Part shown: positions 12,601 through 23,409 of the stretch, piece after piece
How the letters are laid out: each line of letters begins with the position of its first letter
Numbering within the stretch: position 1 is the first letter of the stretch
NCBI GenBank assembly: GCA_000697475.1
Contig: JNEU01000709.1
Coordinates: 1 to 56,636 of the forward strand
Source of the DNA: Lichtheimia corymbifera B2541
Lineage: Eukaryota > Mucoromycota > Mucoromycetes > Mucorales > Lichtheimiaceae
Length of the DNA: 56,636 nt
Direction of reading: 5' to 3'
The notes under the pieces: generated by a model
Seen by the model: the letters and a program-made list of their open reading frames with translations, nothing else
What the model was told of the DNA's origin: nothing
The model's database searches: none
Translations under genes and position numbers: made by a program

Positions 12601-13504
12601 TAGAGTTGTGTGGTTCCTGGTTCTAAAGCAGTGTTGGCGAACAATATATTGTGTGGATCATTCAAATGGATCTTGTGCAGTGTCCGAGAGTAAGACGGAG
12701 TATCAGGTACCTTATGAAGCAGCTGCATAAGACCATGTTACACGCGACTTGAGTTGTCATATTCCATACCTGAGAAAGAGTACATTCACCAGTAGTAACA
12801 TGCACAATGCAAATGCCCACTTCAGGAGATACACCACGACCTTCAGCTAACACCATGAGACGCCGATCACGAACACTGGCAACAGTCGCAGGAACCAATG
12901 GTCGGTTAATTGTTGCAGGACGCGATGCTGATGCCGGTTGGAAACCATGCGATGGAGATGAAGTGACAGTTGAATGCCTTCCTGAATATGCAAGAGACTG
13001 AGTTGGTGGTGGTGTCAAAGCTGCTTTTGGAGGCAACGATCCATGTGAGTGAAGACGACTACTTGATGTGGAAGGTAAAGACCGCTCACGCGCGTTGATA
13101 GGTGTGGAAGTTGGTAACCTTTTCTGTGACAAAGACGGGGTCGTCGATGCGATACTACTTTTACGATCCATGATGAATGATCCTTCGGTGGAAGCTATTT
13201 TACGACGTCGAAAGGGTAGAGCCTTGTTGTCCCCATGATTACTTGTAGCAGTAGATGAGTTACTTGAAGGCAATAAAGAGGATGATCCAGCGAACTTGTT
13301 ATTGTAGGCATATCTGAGAGTGTCAAGTGCTGAGCTCTTTGTCGAGAGGACGCTGGGAGGATGATCGACTCGTGTCATGTCGATGGCTTTGTTTTTCTTC
13401 ACACGACCATTACTACGACTAGATGTATTTGGATTTGAGCTGGCTTCTGCTGTTGATGATGATGATGATGATGTTGATGACAGCAGGCGGTGTTTAGGAC
13501 GCAT
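9106..13504 (-). CDS. MSH4: Meiosis-specific MutS homologue Msh4
   Basis: MutS-family ATPase that, with Msh5, stabilises meiotic recombination intermediates and promotes crossovers. I resolve 22 exons: 13504-12770, 12722-12527, 12456-12387, 12329-12294, 12235-12165, 12096-12082, 12026-11608, 11522-11501, 11441-11344, 11290-11263, 11212-11153, 11106-10937, 10876-10818, 10757-10633, 10566-10319, 10260-10122, 10044-9980, 9894-9802, 9730-9646, 9572-9502, 9437-9276 and 9219-9106. They make 1026 residues. About the first 195 residues are a Ser/Thr/Asn-rich low-complexity extension before the conserved core. The core has [22 protein letters not shown], Walker [10 protein letters not shown] (about 742-750) and [16 protein letters not shown] (Walker B/signature). 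The exon 12 acceptor is ambiguous (11106 or 11097). The meiotic role is family knowledge. Confidence 0.93.
9612..9645. repeat. CA/TG microsatellite at an MSH4 splice donor
   Basis: Alternating CA run with one interruption (CACGCACACACC). On the coding (minus) strand it reads as TG repeats starting exactly at the GT of the donor after the exon ending at 9646. Confidence 0.9.
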
Positions 13505-14457
13505 TTTGGGGGGAGGGAAGAAAGAGAAGCAGCAAAAGTGTTACACAGCATCCAACTTTATTTCAAACAATGAGCATCATCCCACTCCATCGGATGCATT
13601 CCTTTTTTGTTGCATCCGCCTTCCCCGCGACTGGGAAGACAATAATAATCTTGCTATTCCTTGACGAAGGTTGTCGATATTAATAAGTGCAAGGTGGAAG
13701 GAATCAATCAGGAGATGGGCGGCATGAATGATTTCAGCATAGAAATGTGTCTCAACAACAATAAAGACTTTTTGCTTTACCCCTTATGCAACATCGCCAC
13801 CATTGGTTCTTTGACAGCATGTTTTCATATGACAGCAGGAAGGGTGAATCATCACTTTTGGTTAAATCAATCGTTCTGCGTGGATCATGCACTTAGATGG
13901 TGTCGTGTGGTTATGGGTCACCCACACAATAATGAAAAATCGAGCATATTGTTGCTTATGCTTGTTGCCAGAGGACCTCGGCCCATCCCGAATCATTCCA
14001 TACTTGTTTCTTTGTACAGTTTTCCTTGTAAGAGGATGCAACTATTATTTTGACATTCGGCCCAAGAACAGGCACCCGCCCCCAATATCTATATGGCATC
14101 AGGTATCGTTTCAACATATTGTACAACCATACTTTGATTAAATCGAACCATTGAAGGATGCATGAACCCAAGCATTGCCGGTGATTATCACCTTTCCCAT
14201 ACCTCTATCCTCCATTTCTTGCTGTGATCATTGCCAAGCCCTTATGTTGTATGGCGTGCATAGGGCTATTATACGCTGCTTGAATGATACAAAGGTGCTT
14301 CTAGTGGGATACTGTGCATATTGGACATAATACGTCTTGGCAACATAAGATGTGGTGTATGCATAAGTGGGCAGATCAGGGCAAATTGCGTATGAGCCTG
14401 TATAAATCTCGGTCTGGGCCGTGTTTATCACACTCTCACTACCCCTTTCCAGCCAGC
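13505..14457. other. Divergent intergenic region between MSH4 and the F-box gene
   Basis: About 1 kb containing the promoters of two outward-facing genes. The open frames present (for example 13661-14053) have no family resemblance and poor composition. Nothing else is recognised. Confidence 0.55.
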
Positions 14458-14465
14458 TATAAAAG
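14458..14465 (+). promoter_or_regulatory. TATA box of the F-box gene
   Basis: TATAAAAG about 80 bp upstream of the ATG at 14545, followed by a pyrimidine-rich leader. This is a standard core-promoter match; function is inferred. Confidence 0.6.
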
Positions 14466-14544
14466 AACCCACATCCATACATTGCTTTGACCGGTTTTTC
14501 TTCACATTTTCCACTGTTTTATCATTCTATCACCATCGACTACT

Positions 14545-15411
14545 ATGGTTTCATTGCTTGATCTACCACCAGAGATACTTTGGCATATCATTTCATCCTT
14601 TGATCATAACGACTTGTCTATCGTGCGACTTTCATGTAAAAAGCTACGACATTTTTGTGATCATCCATCTCACTGGCGTACACTATCACTAAAACCTTCA
14701 CCCACAACGAACAGCAAGGGTGGAGAAAACAGCATGGATCTATGGCAGCTTCACGAATTGGAACGATTGATTGGACCTCATGTTGCTCACACCCAAACAA
14801 TCCAAATTTGGGGTGTACGTGATCACGTTGTGCGGTATTTGTTGACACACTGCACACAATTATTGGATCTTACTGTGTGTGGGTGGACAACGCTCTCGAA
14901 TCACGCCTTCAATCCCAAAAAGACGATGCGTTTACGTCGTCTGGAGCTTATTGGTGCTGTTCAACAACCAAATTATGCCGGTATCGATGCTCGCGTGCTC
15001 TGCCAGCTCTTACGACAATGTCCTGATTTGCAATCATTAGCTCTGGGATGTCAGATCCATATTCATGCACGCACTTTACTCAAGGAACTAAAGAAAGCAT
15101 CAACGTCATCATCACCCCCACCGGCACAAAAGCTTACATCATTAACCCTTGCCACAAGACGCACGTGGTCGCAAAGGCATGTTGCCGAGTTGATGGAAAG
15201 ATGTCCTGCATTGGTACGAGTGTATCTATTACCAGCAGCAGCCAAAGGATTTGACTTGAAAAAGGATCACCAAGAGCAATGGTCTATGACCGATAAACGA
15301 CAGGTATCTGTGGAACCCTCATCTGATAGTGAGGACGACCATGATGCCGACCTGACAATGGATATGGTTGTTTTAAGATCCAATTTCCCAAACCCCCACA
15401 CTGTAGCTTAG
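14545..15411 (+). CDS. F-box protein with leucine-rich-like repeats
   Basis: Likely substrate-recognition subunit of an SCF ubiquitin ligase. It is a single exon of 288 residues. Residues about 3-48 form the F-box (LLDLPPEILWHIISSF, then LSCKKLRHFC and the W of HWRTLSL). Irregular leucine-rich repeats follow (LLDLTVCGWTTLSNHAF, LRRLELIGAV, LQSLALGCQI, LTSLTLATRRT), as in FBXL proteins. An acidic Ser/Asp stretch (SSDSEDDHDAD) lies near the C-terminus. The start is the first ATG after a TATA box. The target protein is unknown. It is shorter than many FBXL proteins but shows no sign of truncation: the stop is followed by an ordinary 3' flank. Confidence 0.85.
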   Translation: MVSLLDLPPEILWHIISSFDHNDLSIVRLSCKKLRHFCDHPSHWRTLSLKPSPTTNSKGGENSMDLWQLHELERLIGPHVAHTQTIQIWGVRDHVVRYLLTHCTQLLDLTVCGWTTLSNHAFNPKKTMRLRRLELIGAVQQPNYAGIDARVLCQLLRQCPDLQSLALGCQIHIHARTLLKELKKASTSSSPPPAQKLTSLTLATRRTWSQRHVAELMERCPALVRVYLLPAAAKGFDLKKDHQEQWSMTDKRQVSVEPSSDSEDDHDADLTMDMVVLRSNFPNPHTVA

Positions 15412-15706
15412 TAGTAGTAGGAGTAGTAGCATTCATTGTTGTTGTTGTGTTTGTATAGATTCATCATTGTTCCCATTCTTGTATTGTAAGGCAGCTGGAT
15501 CTGGCTCATTGTGCACCAATAATCAAAAAAAAACTCTTTCTATGGAGAGCCACTGTGAATCAAACGACTCAACCTAGTGAGGGAAATTTACGTTTGTCCT
15601 GCACGCTGAAATCCGAACCCCTTTATTCCGCTCATTACTTGTATTGTTGCACACACACGCACTCCCGCACTCCCACCTTTTATATCCCTTCACTACTCAA
15701 TCGACC

Positions 15707-16599
15707 ATGGGAATCGTATTTAGCAACTTGTGGAATCGTCTCTTTTCAAAAACACCCGTCAAAATTATTATCGTCGGCTTGGACAATGCAGGCAAAACTA
15801 CCATCTTGTATCGACTGTAAGTTGCCGATCTCCCCCCTCCCGATCTGCCACTCCTCATCACTTGAACTCATCGCTGACATGGTCTTGAATAGACTTATGA
15901 ACCAAGTCGTCACCACTACACCAACCATTGGCAGCAACGTGGAGCAGGTTGAATACAAGAATATCAAGTTTCTCATGTGGGTAAGTTGCAGGGTGGTGGT
16001 TGTGTGTCAGGGCCAGAACCCTCTTTTGCATAATAACCTTCTCCCATTCGATTAGGATATCGCTGGTCAAGAGACATTACGGTCATCATGGAAGACATAT
16101 TATGTTAATTCCAAGGCCGTTATTATGGTGATCGATAGCACGGATGCAGCAAGATTGAATATTGCAAAAGAGGAACTACATCACATGATGGAAAGCGACG
16201 TAAGTATCACGAAAAGGGATCAACAAGGGTGGGCTCTTTTATGGCATGTGACATTTAACTCGATTCTATGCTCAGCAACTACAAAATGCAAGCTTGCTCG
16301 TGTTTGCCAACAAGCAAGATGTGAAATCATCTCTATCTGCTGCCAAGATCTCGGAGGCTCTTAGCTTGTCAAGTTTAAAGGATCGACAATGGCATATCCA
16401 GGTACGTAGCATCATGATGATGGAATAGGACATGGGATTGATTATGTTTGCTTTATTGGGACAATAGGCATGTTCGGCATTATCCGGTGATGGGTAAGTG
16501 GCATTGGATGCGATTGTTATTGCGTAAAATACTCATCATCCTATTCATAGATTGCATGAAGGATTGGATTGGCTCGTGTTGCAAATTGCAGGATCATAA
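15707..16599 (+). CDS. ARL5: ADP-ribosylation factor-like GTPase Arl5
   Basis: Small GTPase of the Arf family. Arl5 acts at the trans-Golgi in endosome-to-Golgi tethering through GARP. Six exons: 15707-15816, 15893-15980, 16056-16199, 16276-16401, 16468-16493 and 16551-16599, giving 180 residues (Arl5 is about 179). Gly2 fits N-myristoylation. GLDNAGKT at 24-31 is the P-loop, [11 protein letters not shown] the switch I/Arl5-like effector region, and NKQD at 126-129 the guanine-specificity motif. [20 protein letters not shown] matches the Arl5 C-terminal half well. Switch II reads DIAGQE at 67-72 where Arf and Arl5 proteins normally have DxGGQE, so one conserved glycine is Ala. Assignment to Arl5 rather than another Arl is by overall resemblance. 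Confidence 0.92.
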
Positions 16600-16855
16600 C
16601 AGGATATACCCAACAACTAAACCACCCCGTTGTCATTCATTCTTGTAAATATATGTTCTCGTCCCTGTTTATTATGATAAAATGTGTGTACAACTACACT
16701 TTCAGTTATTCGCAAAAGAAACATTGAAGGGATGGCATGAATGGTACAAAATGAGTTATTACACGGAAAGAAGGGAAGATTTACTGAAGAATGTATCAAG
16801 TACAAGAAGAAAGGAGAGGTATAGTCTAAATCTTTTACAGGGTGGTTGTCTACGT

Positions 16856-18895
16856 TCATTGACGTTGACGGTAATATTCTTGGGTAGCAGAGCTTTGGTT
16901 TGCAATAAATTCTTTGATACTGGCCAAGGAGAGGAAACCAAGATGTCCGGAGATAGCTTGATCGAATGTTACATTTGCAGTAGCACCAGTGAACAATTCT
17001 TGCACCGTAGCGTTATCCACAGTTGATGGCATGCTAAACTGGCTCATATCGACGTTGGAGCCCATAAGGCTGCCCATGGCTTCTTGAGAAGCGGAAAAGT
17101 TGAACCGGCTCAAGCGTGGCAACGTCAAATCCCATTCAACATCGGGGCGGATCATGTTGACAGTGTCATCGATCACGGGATCCAGGACCTTGGGTGTTAC
17201 AAGATGGGCAGAGAGGTTATTGAGCAACTCCTCAAAGCGATCCTTGAATGCAGGCACACGAAGGAATTGCGATGTCAAGGGGCGATCGTGGAGACCTGGG
17301 AAACGGTTGTAATCACCAGACAACATATCACTCATCTTTACAAGCGTGCTGCCAAATGTCATGTCGAGATCTGAAGGGATATAGAGGAACCGCGTAGAAT
17401 TGACACCCATTTGATACACATAGTAGTTATCGGCCAACGTCAAATAGCCATCAGAGTAGCCCACAAGGACTTCCAATGCCATACTATGATAGAATACACA
17501 GGATGAGCATACATGTACATGTATATAAGAATAATAAATGAATGTGATCCTGCTTACCCTCGAAGCACACTTTCCATATCGAAATGCTTGTTCCATTCCT
17601 CAACCGCCTCCGAGGTATTGGTAGGCGCATGGGCAATAAAGCGAGTCAAATTCATTAATGGGGCATAATCGGGTTCGCCTTCTGAAGGATCTTCCTTGAT
17701 GTTATATTGGCCTGCTGCATAAGCAGTAACGTTGTCCCCAATGTAGCCTAGATCAGAGAATGTCTTGGGCGGTTCGCCCAACTTGCCTTGATACAGATTG
17801 CCTCGAGAATAACCAGGATAGTCGTTATCACCATTGGCAAATTCATTCTTGGCCCATGGGTTTTTGAAATTCTCAATAATACCAAAAAGACCAGCCGTTT
17901 CATTATTGATGAACACGCTACATACGATCATCCTTGATTAGACCACAAGCATGCTTCGTGTCATTAGTACTACTTACCGAATATACGAGAACTTGGATGT
18001 GGCAAGGCCAGTGGATTCAATGATACGGTATGCCATGCTTTCACGCACATAGGATGGATCACTGAAGAGCGATCGTAACTTCAATCGACGATACTCATAC
18101 AATTTTTGACCCTTGGGAATCTTGATATTGTAGCTGAGCTTGGGAGCCACACGAGAGCTTCTTCCTGCGAGCTCCAACTCCACATCGTCAAAGGTTTGGA
18201 TTTCATCACCCCTATTGGATCGCTGCGGTTAGTAAACTGGGTTTTCATGCATGCATGCATGCTTATCCTTATTCCCGACAACACACACCTGATGTAGGTC
18301 ATGTTACACACAACTTGAAAGTCGGCAGTAACATTCGTATGCATGTAATCGATGGCAGATTGATTGGCGGTGGTAAAGTGAACAGTAGCAATTTCGTTGT
18401 ATCGATGAAGATCCGAGTCAACACGATGAATGCTTTCCAGATGTTCCAGATACTGTGGCAAGTCCTTCATTGGATGTGCGTTGACGGATCGATTATACAC
18501 CTCATAGTAGATATCATCTCCAGGACGTCCATCGAGATTTCGGGTAAATGGCTCCCGTTCTGTGACATGGTGGCCATCGCTTGTCTTGGCAAAATAGTAA
18601 CCTTGTGATGGCGTTGGAGCATCACCAGTATATAGCAATGATGTCAAGTTTGATTGATGCAATGGATACACCTTGTCGTCTACCACCACTGCCATTGACA
18701 CTGGCTGTGGAACAAGCGATAATACACCATACTTGGTTTGCTGTTGATGATCTTGGGCCGAAGCAGCCTGGATAGCTGTTGTCGTCAATAAGAGCGTCAG
18801 GAGTCGAGTAGACCAGCCTATTATTATTATCGAGTTGGTATAAATAAAATGTCTTGCTAATCACAGTGAATGTCAATCTTACTGAGGAGAGGCAT
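16856..18895 (-). CDS. Secreted CotH-family protein
   Basis: Member of the CotH family, widespread in Mucorales, some of whose cell-surface members bind host receptors; the family fold is an atypical protein kinase. Exons: 18895-18883 (only 13 nt), 18817-18289, 18211-17978, 17917-17558 and 17483-16856, giving 587 residues. The first two exons together encode a signal peptide (MPLLSWSTRLLTLLL...). Family landmarks are GRSSRVAPKLSYNIKIP, the long middle region with FGIIENFKNPW, MALEVLVGYSDGYLTLADNYY, and FLYIPSDLDMTFG with the metal-site aspartates Asp417 and Asp419. Several N-glycosylation sequons occur. The C-terminus ends hydrophilic (QEYYRQRQ) with no GPI-attachment tail, so this member looks secreted rather than anchored. 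A role in host interaction is not shown by the sequence. Confidence 0.9.
18246..18262. repeat. GCAT microsatellite in a CotH-gene intron
   Basis: Four tandem, self-complementary CATG/GCAT units inside the second intron (18288-18212) of the CotH gene. No function is implied. Confidence 0.85.
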
Positions 18896-18959
18896 TTGAA
18901 TATTGTGGGGAAAAATAAACGATCGTGGGACGAAAAATCTACTATGTGAACAATGCGTC

Positions 18960-18967
18960 TTTTTATA
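18960..18967 (-). promoter_or_regulatory. TATA-like box of the CotH gene
   Basis: TATAAAAA on the minus strand about 65 bp upstream of the CotH ATG. The spacing suits a core promoter; use is inferred. Confidence 0.5.
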
Positions 18968-20215
18968 TCTGTTAGTATTTTCGGTAGTAGAAAGATCACC
19001 GGCCTGCTACGCCGCATGTTGCTCAGCAACACCAGGGAATTCGGCAGAGAAATGAAAACTGGAGCCAAGATCTCCTCCAGGCGGGGGATCAAACCAATTG
19101 AATTTGCTTATGACATCAATCGAAACGGTGGCATTGTTTCACTTGCACCGTTGCATTGGTCTCAGCAAAATGAAAGGGGTCGATCGGAACGAATGAGATA
19201 CATAAGCAACCTACAACATAACAACCAGCTATTCCGATCCCTGAATATTTCGATAGAACAATACCTCCTGAAAATTGCACCGTATGCTTGGTTCATGTTA
19301 TCGATGATCTATGAATACAAAGCTTGGCATGGGACCTGCACAGTATCCTACTAGTAGCCAACAAGTTGTGATGATGGTGCCTTTTTGCATATCTCGGTTA
19401 ATCTTTATCTCCGCCCCGCGCAAGATCATCACCCTGCAGGTTCATTTCAATTAGAGATCGCAGCTGAATCATGATAAAGATGACACCGCATATGGATTTC
19501 AACTCAACGACGGTGGTGGTGCCGATGCAATAGGTATCTCAGGAGCTATCGAAAAACATTGCCATTCTTGTCGTTTATTTACCGAGATGCCAACAGCAAT
19601 TGGTGAAACATCAATTTTGGGAGAATGTTACTGTTTCGAAATACATAGCTGACACAATGTGAGATCACGTTTTCTATAAACGTACATGATCTTGGCAATA
19701 TGTAAACGTCCCCATTTATATTTGTCTTTGTGATATAATAATAGATAATAGCGTGTTGCTAGACAATGAACAAGGTGTGGAGACAATGAAAAAACAATAC
19801 AATGGATGGTATCGTGGCAATTCAAAAGGGATTCAAGCATGATGATAGAGTACGCGATCAAGCAATTACAGCATTTTGGATGGCATTGGTTATGACGGCT
19901 GAAGTTGACAATTTTGGAAAATGGATGCAAGCAGCAGCAGACGCATCCAAAGATATGGAAGCTGAGCAGCATGATCACTCGTTGATATTTTTGGGATACC
20001 CTCTTAGTCTTGTTGCTGCATGCTGAGGATGATATGATCTCGCGTGGTATATGTTGTATGAGGTTCTTTATGGTATCTTGTATAGTATACTAGTCTTCTA
20101 TTGAAATGACATGATAGGAACGCTGTTCTACAATCAAGAATGGGGGAAGCCAGCATAAGATTTTGCTGTGTTCTTGTCGCCAACGTGAACTGAGCGCTTC
20201 TCTTCCGAGTTGGTC
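18968..20215. other. Intergenic region between CotH gene and MED10
   Basis: About 1.25 kb between outward-facing genes. A plus-strand frame at 19802-20026 (74 residues, starting MDGIVAIQKGF) has protein-like composition, but it has no recognised family, splice context or neighbouring exon, so I do not call it a gene. The remainder shows nothing recognisable. Confidence 0.5.
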
Positions 20216-20868
20216 ATGCAACAAGCCGATTCACGTTCTTCATCCAGCTCGTCAGCAGCAGCCACACCTAATAACAACCATGTCGATTCTACTCAAAACA
20301 ACACCAGTGAAGCGTCAAAAGCTGCACGACTAGCACTTGAAGGAGAGATCAACGACATTCTACAAGTTCTTTTCGAGTTGAGTGTCGTGGTGTTTGATTT
20401 CCAACCTGAAGGCAACCAACTTGTACGGAACAAAATGTAATAAGTCAACAGCATTGAAGGGAAAAGCAAACGACTGATATGAGATTGCAGCAACACCATC
20501 ATTGAGCATTACAGAAAGATCGACGAGTTGAGGAAGGATATTGACACGCATATTCCAGAAGAAGTGATCAAGTAAGTTGTATAGCTTGCAGCATTGTAGA
20601 ATCGATGTTTACTTTTGGGTATCGTCAGTTTCGTTGAGCATGGCAAGAACCCTGATCTATTCACGCAAGGCTTTGTGGAACGCACAGCAAGCGAGAACCA
20701 ATTCACATATGGCAAAGTGAAAGCTGTCAATGTAAGTAAAAGGGTGGGGATCTTGTAGTCGAATGGGTATTAAGATGTGTGTATCACTTTTAGGAATTCA
20801 GGAGTATTCTAGCTGACGAGTTTGAGAAATCCTTCCCTGATTTATACGATGCAAGCGACAATATGTAG
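20216..20868 (+). CDS. MED10: Mediator complex subunit 10
   Basis: Subunit of the Mediator middle module, linking transcription factors to RNA polymerase II. Four exons: 20216-20436, 20491-20571, 20629-20731 and 20794-20868, total 159 residues. The N-terminal 35 residues are a Ser/Ala/Asn-rich tail. The conserved part has ILQVLFELSVVVFDFQPEGN (Med10 helix 1), INTIIEHYRKIDELRKDI, IPEEVINFVEHGKNPDLFTQ (near the family signature with NPD and a following aromatic), FVERTASENQFTYGKVKAV and EFRSILADEFEKSFPDLY. I chose the ATG at 20216; the upstream in-frame TTG is not a plausible fungal start. Every junction is phase-consistent. Confidence 0.93.
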
Positions 20869-21096
20869 AAAGATGGATGGACATTTGCTATATACAAAGA
20901 AAAGATTCATTATACCCGGAAAGAAGCTCTGTGCGTTTTACTTGTGATATCATTGGCTGGGGCGTATTGTTATTAAGCATCGGGTGGGTGCGGTGAACCG
21001 GAAGAAGGGTGTGGGTGAGTGGTGTATATTCTTGTGACTCAGATTACCAGGCTGCGGTTTGTTCTTTCCCTTTCCTATACCATCATCATCATCATC

Positions 21097-22612
21097 ATGT
21101 CCTCACGTTTACTTTTGTCAAGGACTGCAAAGTCTATTATTCATCCAAGATTGGTACTCTATTAAAGACAACAACAAACGATTCATGCGTATTCAACTCT
21201 TTTTTTATTATTATTATGGATAGTATAATCGTGGACTTGCTACAGCTACCAACCTATTACCAACTTTCCGAACCACCATCCTTCCCAACGGCTTCACTGT
21301 TGCCACTGAAGAGAACCCAGCATCGCAGACAGCTACAGTGGGTGTATGGATCGATGCAGGATCCCGTGCTGAACATGTCCAAAACAACGGATCAGCTCAC
21401 TTTCTCGAACACATGGCATTCAAGGTACACACTTACCATGTGCCTCTATAATCCCTTGTGTTGCTAACCGACATTCCATAGGGCACCAATCGACGTACAC
21501 AACGTGACCTTGAGCTCCAAATTGAAAACATGGGTGGCCATTTGAATGCGTACACTTCACGTGAGCAAACGGTGTATTATGCCAAATCCTTCAAACATGA
21601 TGTTCCACAAGCTGTTGACATTCTATCCGACATTTTACAAAACTCACGCCTGGATCCTGGTGCCATTGAACGTGAGCGTGATGTCATTTTACGTGAACAA
21701 GAAGAGGTGGAGAAGCAGATGGAAGAAGTTGTCTTTGATCACTTGCACGAAGCTGCATTCAAGAACGAGTCTCTTGGCTTGACCATCTTGGGTCCAAAGG
21801 AAAACATCCAGTCCTTGACACGCAACGACTTGTCGAGCTACATCAAGACCAACTACACGGGTGAACGTATGATTTTGGTGGGCACAGGCGGTGTGGATCA
21901 TGATGCCCTGGTTCGTTTGGCTGAGAATCATTTCGGTGCATTGCCAACTATTGCAAGTGCTCAAACGAGCAAGAGTGCCATGAAGAAGGCTGTTTTCTCG
22001 GGTGGCGAATTTCGACTTGCCGATAATCAAGCACAACAAGCACATGTGGCATTGGCAGTAGAGGGTGCTAGCTGGACATCACCTGACTATTTCCCCTTGT
22101 TGGTCATGCAATCCATCATTGGCTCTTGGGATCGTACCCTTGGTGCTACCGGTCATCTCACTTCAAGTCTTTCTTCGGTCATGCACAATCATCAGCTTGC
22201 CAACTCGTTCATGGCATTCAATACATCGTACAAGGATACAGGTTTATGGGGCATTTACTATGTGTCTGAAAACAAAGATCGTCTGGATGACCTTGTTCAT
22301 TGCACACAACGTGAATGGATGCGTCTCGCTACAACAGTAACTGCCAACGAGGTTGAACGTGCAAAGCAACAACTCAAGGCTGGTCTTTTACTCGGTCTTG
22401 ACGGAAGCACCGCCATTGCTGAAGATATTGGTCGACAACTCTTGACATCAGGTGAACGCATGTCTCCCAAGGAGGTCGAGAAAATGGTGGCCAAGATCAC
22501 AGTCGACGATGTGCGTCGTGTTGCGCATGATTATCTCTATGGAAAACAAGCTGCTGTCGTTGCCATTGGCCCTGTTGATAAACTCTCCCCTTACCAACCC
22601 ATCTCCAACTAG
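21097..22612 (+). CDS. MAS1: Mitochondrial processing peptidase beta subunit
   Basis: Zinc metalloprotease subunit that removes targeting presequences from imported mitochondrial proteins, working with the alpha subunit in the matrix. Three exons: 21097-21153, 21224-21424 and 21482-22612, total 462 residues. The N-terminus ([19 protein letters not shown]) is a typical basic, Ser-rich targeting peptide and is encoded mostly by its own exon. The inverted zinc motif HFLEH is at 78-82, with the third ligand Glu158 inside [10 protein letters not shown], exactly 76 residues after His82. [21 protein letters not shown] and the C-terminal M16 half are intact. The presence of the motif separates it from MPP-alpha and complex III core 1. 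The first donor is GTACTC, unusual but phase-consistent. An ATC trinucleotide run precedes the ATG. Confidence 0.95.
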
Positions 22613-22689
22613 ATTGTATCATTAATCACCCCATTCAAAATATAAACTTGTTCTCCATCAATTACTGACAAAAGATTATCACTTTTGAA

Positions 22690-23390
22690 AGTGGCTTTTT
22701 TTATAACTGAAAAGGGGAGGGGGATACTGCTAAAGGGGAACTGGGGAAAGAATAAGAGAGAGATGAGGGGAGAGAGCACTGATGATATTACTAGGGAAAT
22801 GGGGGATTGATGGGGATGGGGAAAGAGTTTTGAAGAATAAAGAGAGTGGGTGTGTGAGAGAGAGAGAATTAAAGAGGAAATAGGTACATTGCTAAATGAG
22901 CTTGAGATTGCATATGTGCCTGTTGCGTATGTGTGCGGTTCGATTGAGAAATTTGCTTCTGCTTGAAGATGAAAACAGGTCTGAAACTATAATCCAAGTT
23001 GACCGAGGTTGGATACGTCTTGAGCGAGAGAGATTGCCGTAAAAGTAAAACGAGAAAGGGAAAAAGAAAGCAAAAGAAAAAGAAATAAGGGTAGTAGCAA
23101 AGGAGATCCTTAAACATATGACAGGATGTGTTCCTCCAATGCACAGTAAAAGAAGAAGAAAGAAATATGATACAAGAAAGAAAGAAAAAAAAAAAAGAGA
23201 GAGAGAGAGAGAGAAAGAGGGGGGGAAAGCATTTTGTGCAAAAGTAGAATAAAAGAAAGGGCATTTTCTCACAAGGATGCTTCAACCCAATACCCGGAAA
23301 GAAAAAGACAATGATGAAGAAGAAGAAAATATACAAGAGAAGAAGGATGAAGGTAAGATTGTGAGGAAATGCTGGAGGAAACGGCACAAA
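22690..23390 (+). repeat. Strand-asymmetric purine-rich tract between convergent genes
   Basis: About 0.7 kb that is strongly purine-rich on the plus strand, with a GA microsatellite near 23196-23215 followed by a G run (23219-23225). Open frames through it (for example 22869-23387 minus) are low-complexity Phe/Leu/Ser and are not genes. It lies in the 3' flanks of MPP-beta and the Edc1-like gene. Confidence 0.8.
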
Positions 23391-23409
23391 ATGAAAAGGA
23401 GAATGGCAA

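Noticed and set aside
13661..14053. 130-codon plus-strand frame between MSH4 and the F-box gene
   Set aside because: No family resemblance, and composition like random sequence; it overlaps other frames of equal quality.
19802..20026. 74-codon plus-strand frame with protein-like composition
   Set aside because: No homology that I recognise, no supporting exons and no promoter signs. Left as a remark in the intergenic entry.
22869..23387. 172-codon minus-strand frame rich in Phe, Leu and Ser
   Set aside because: Translation of the polypurine tract; low complexity with no family.
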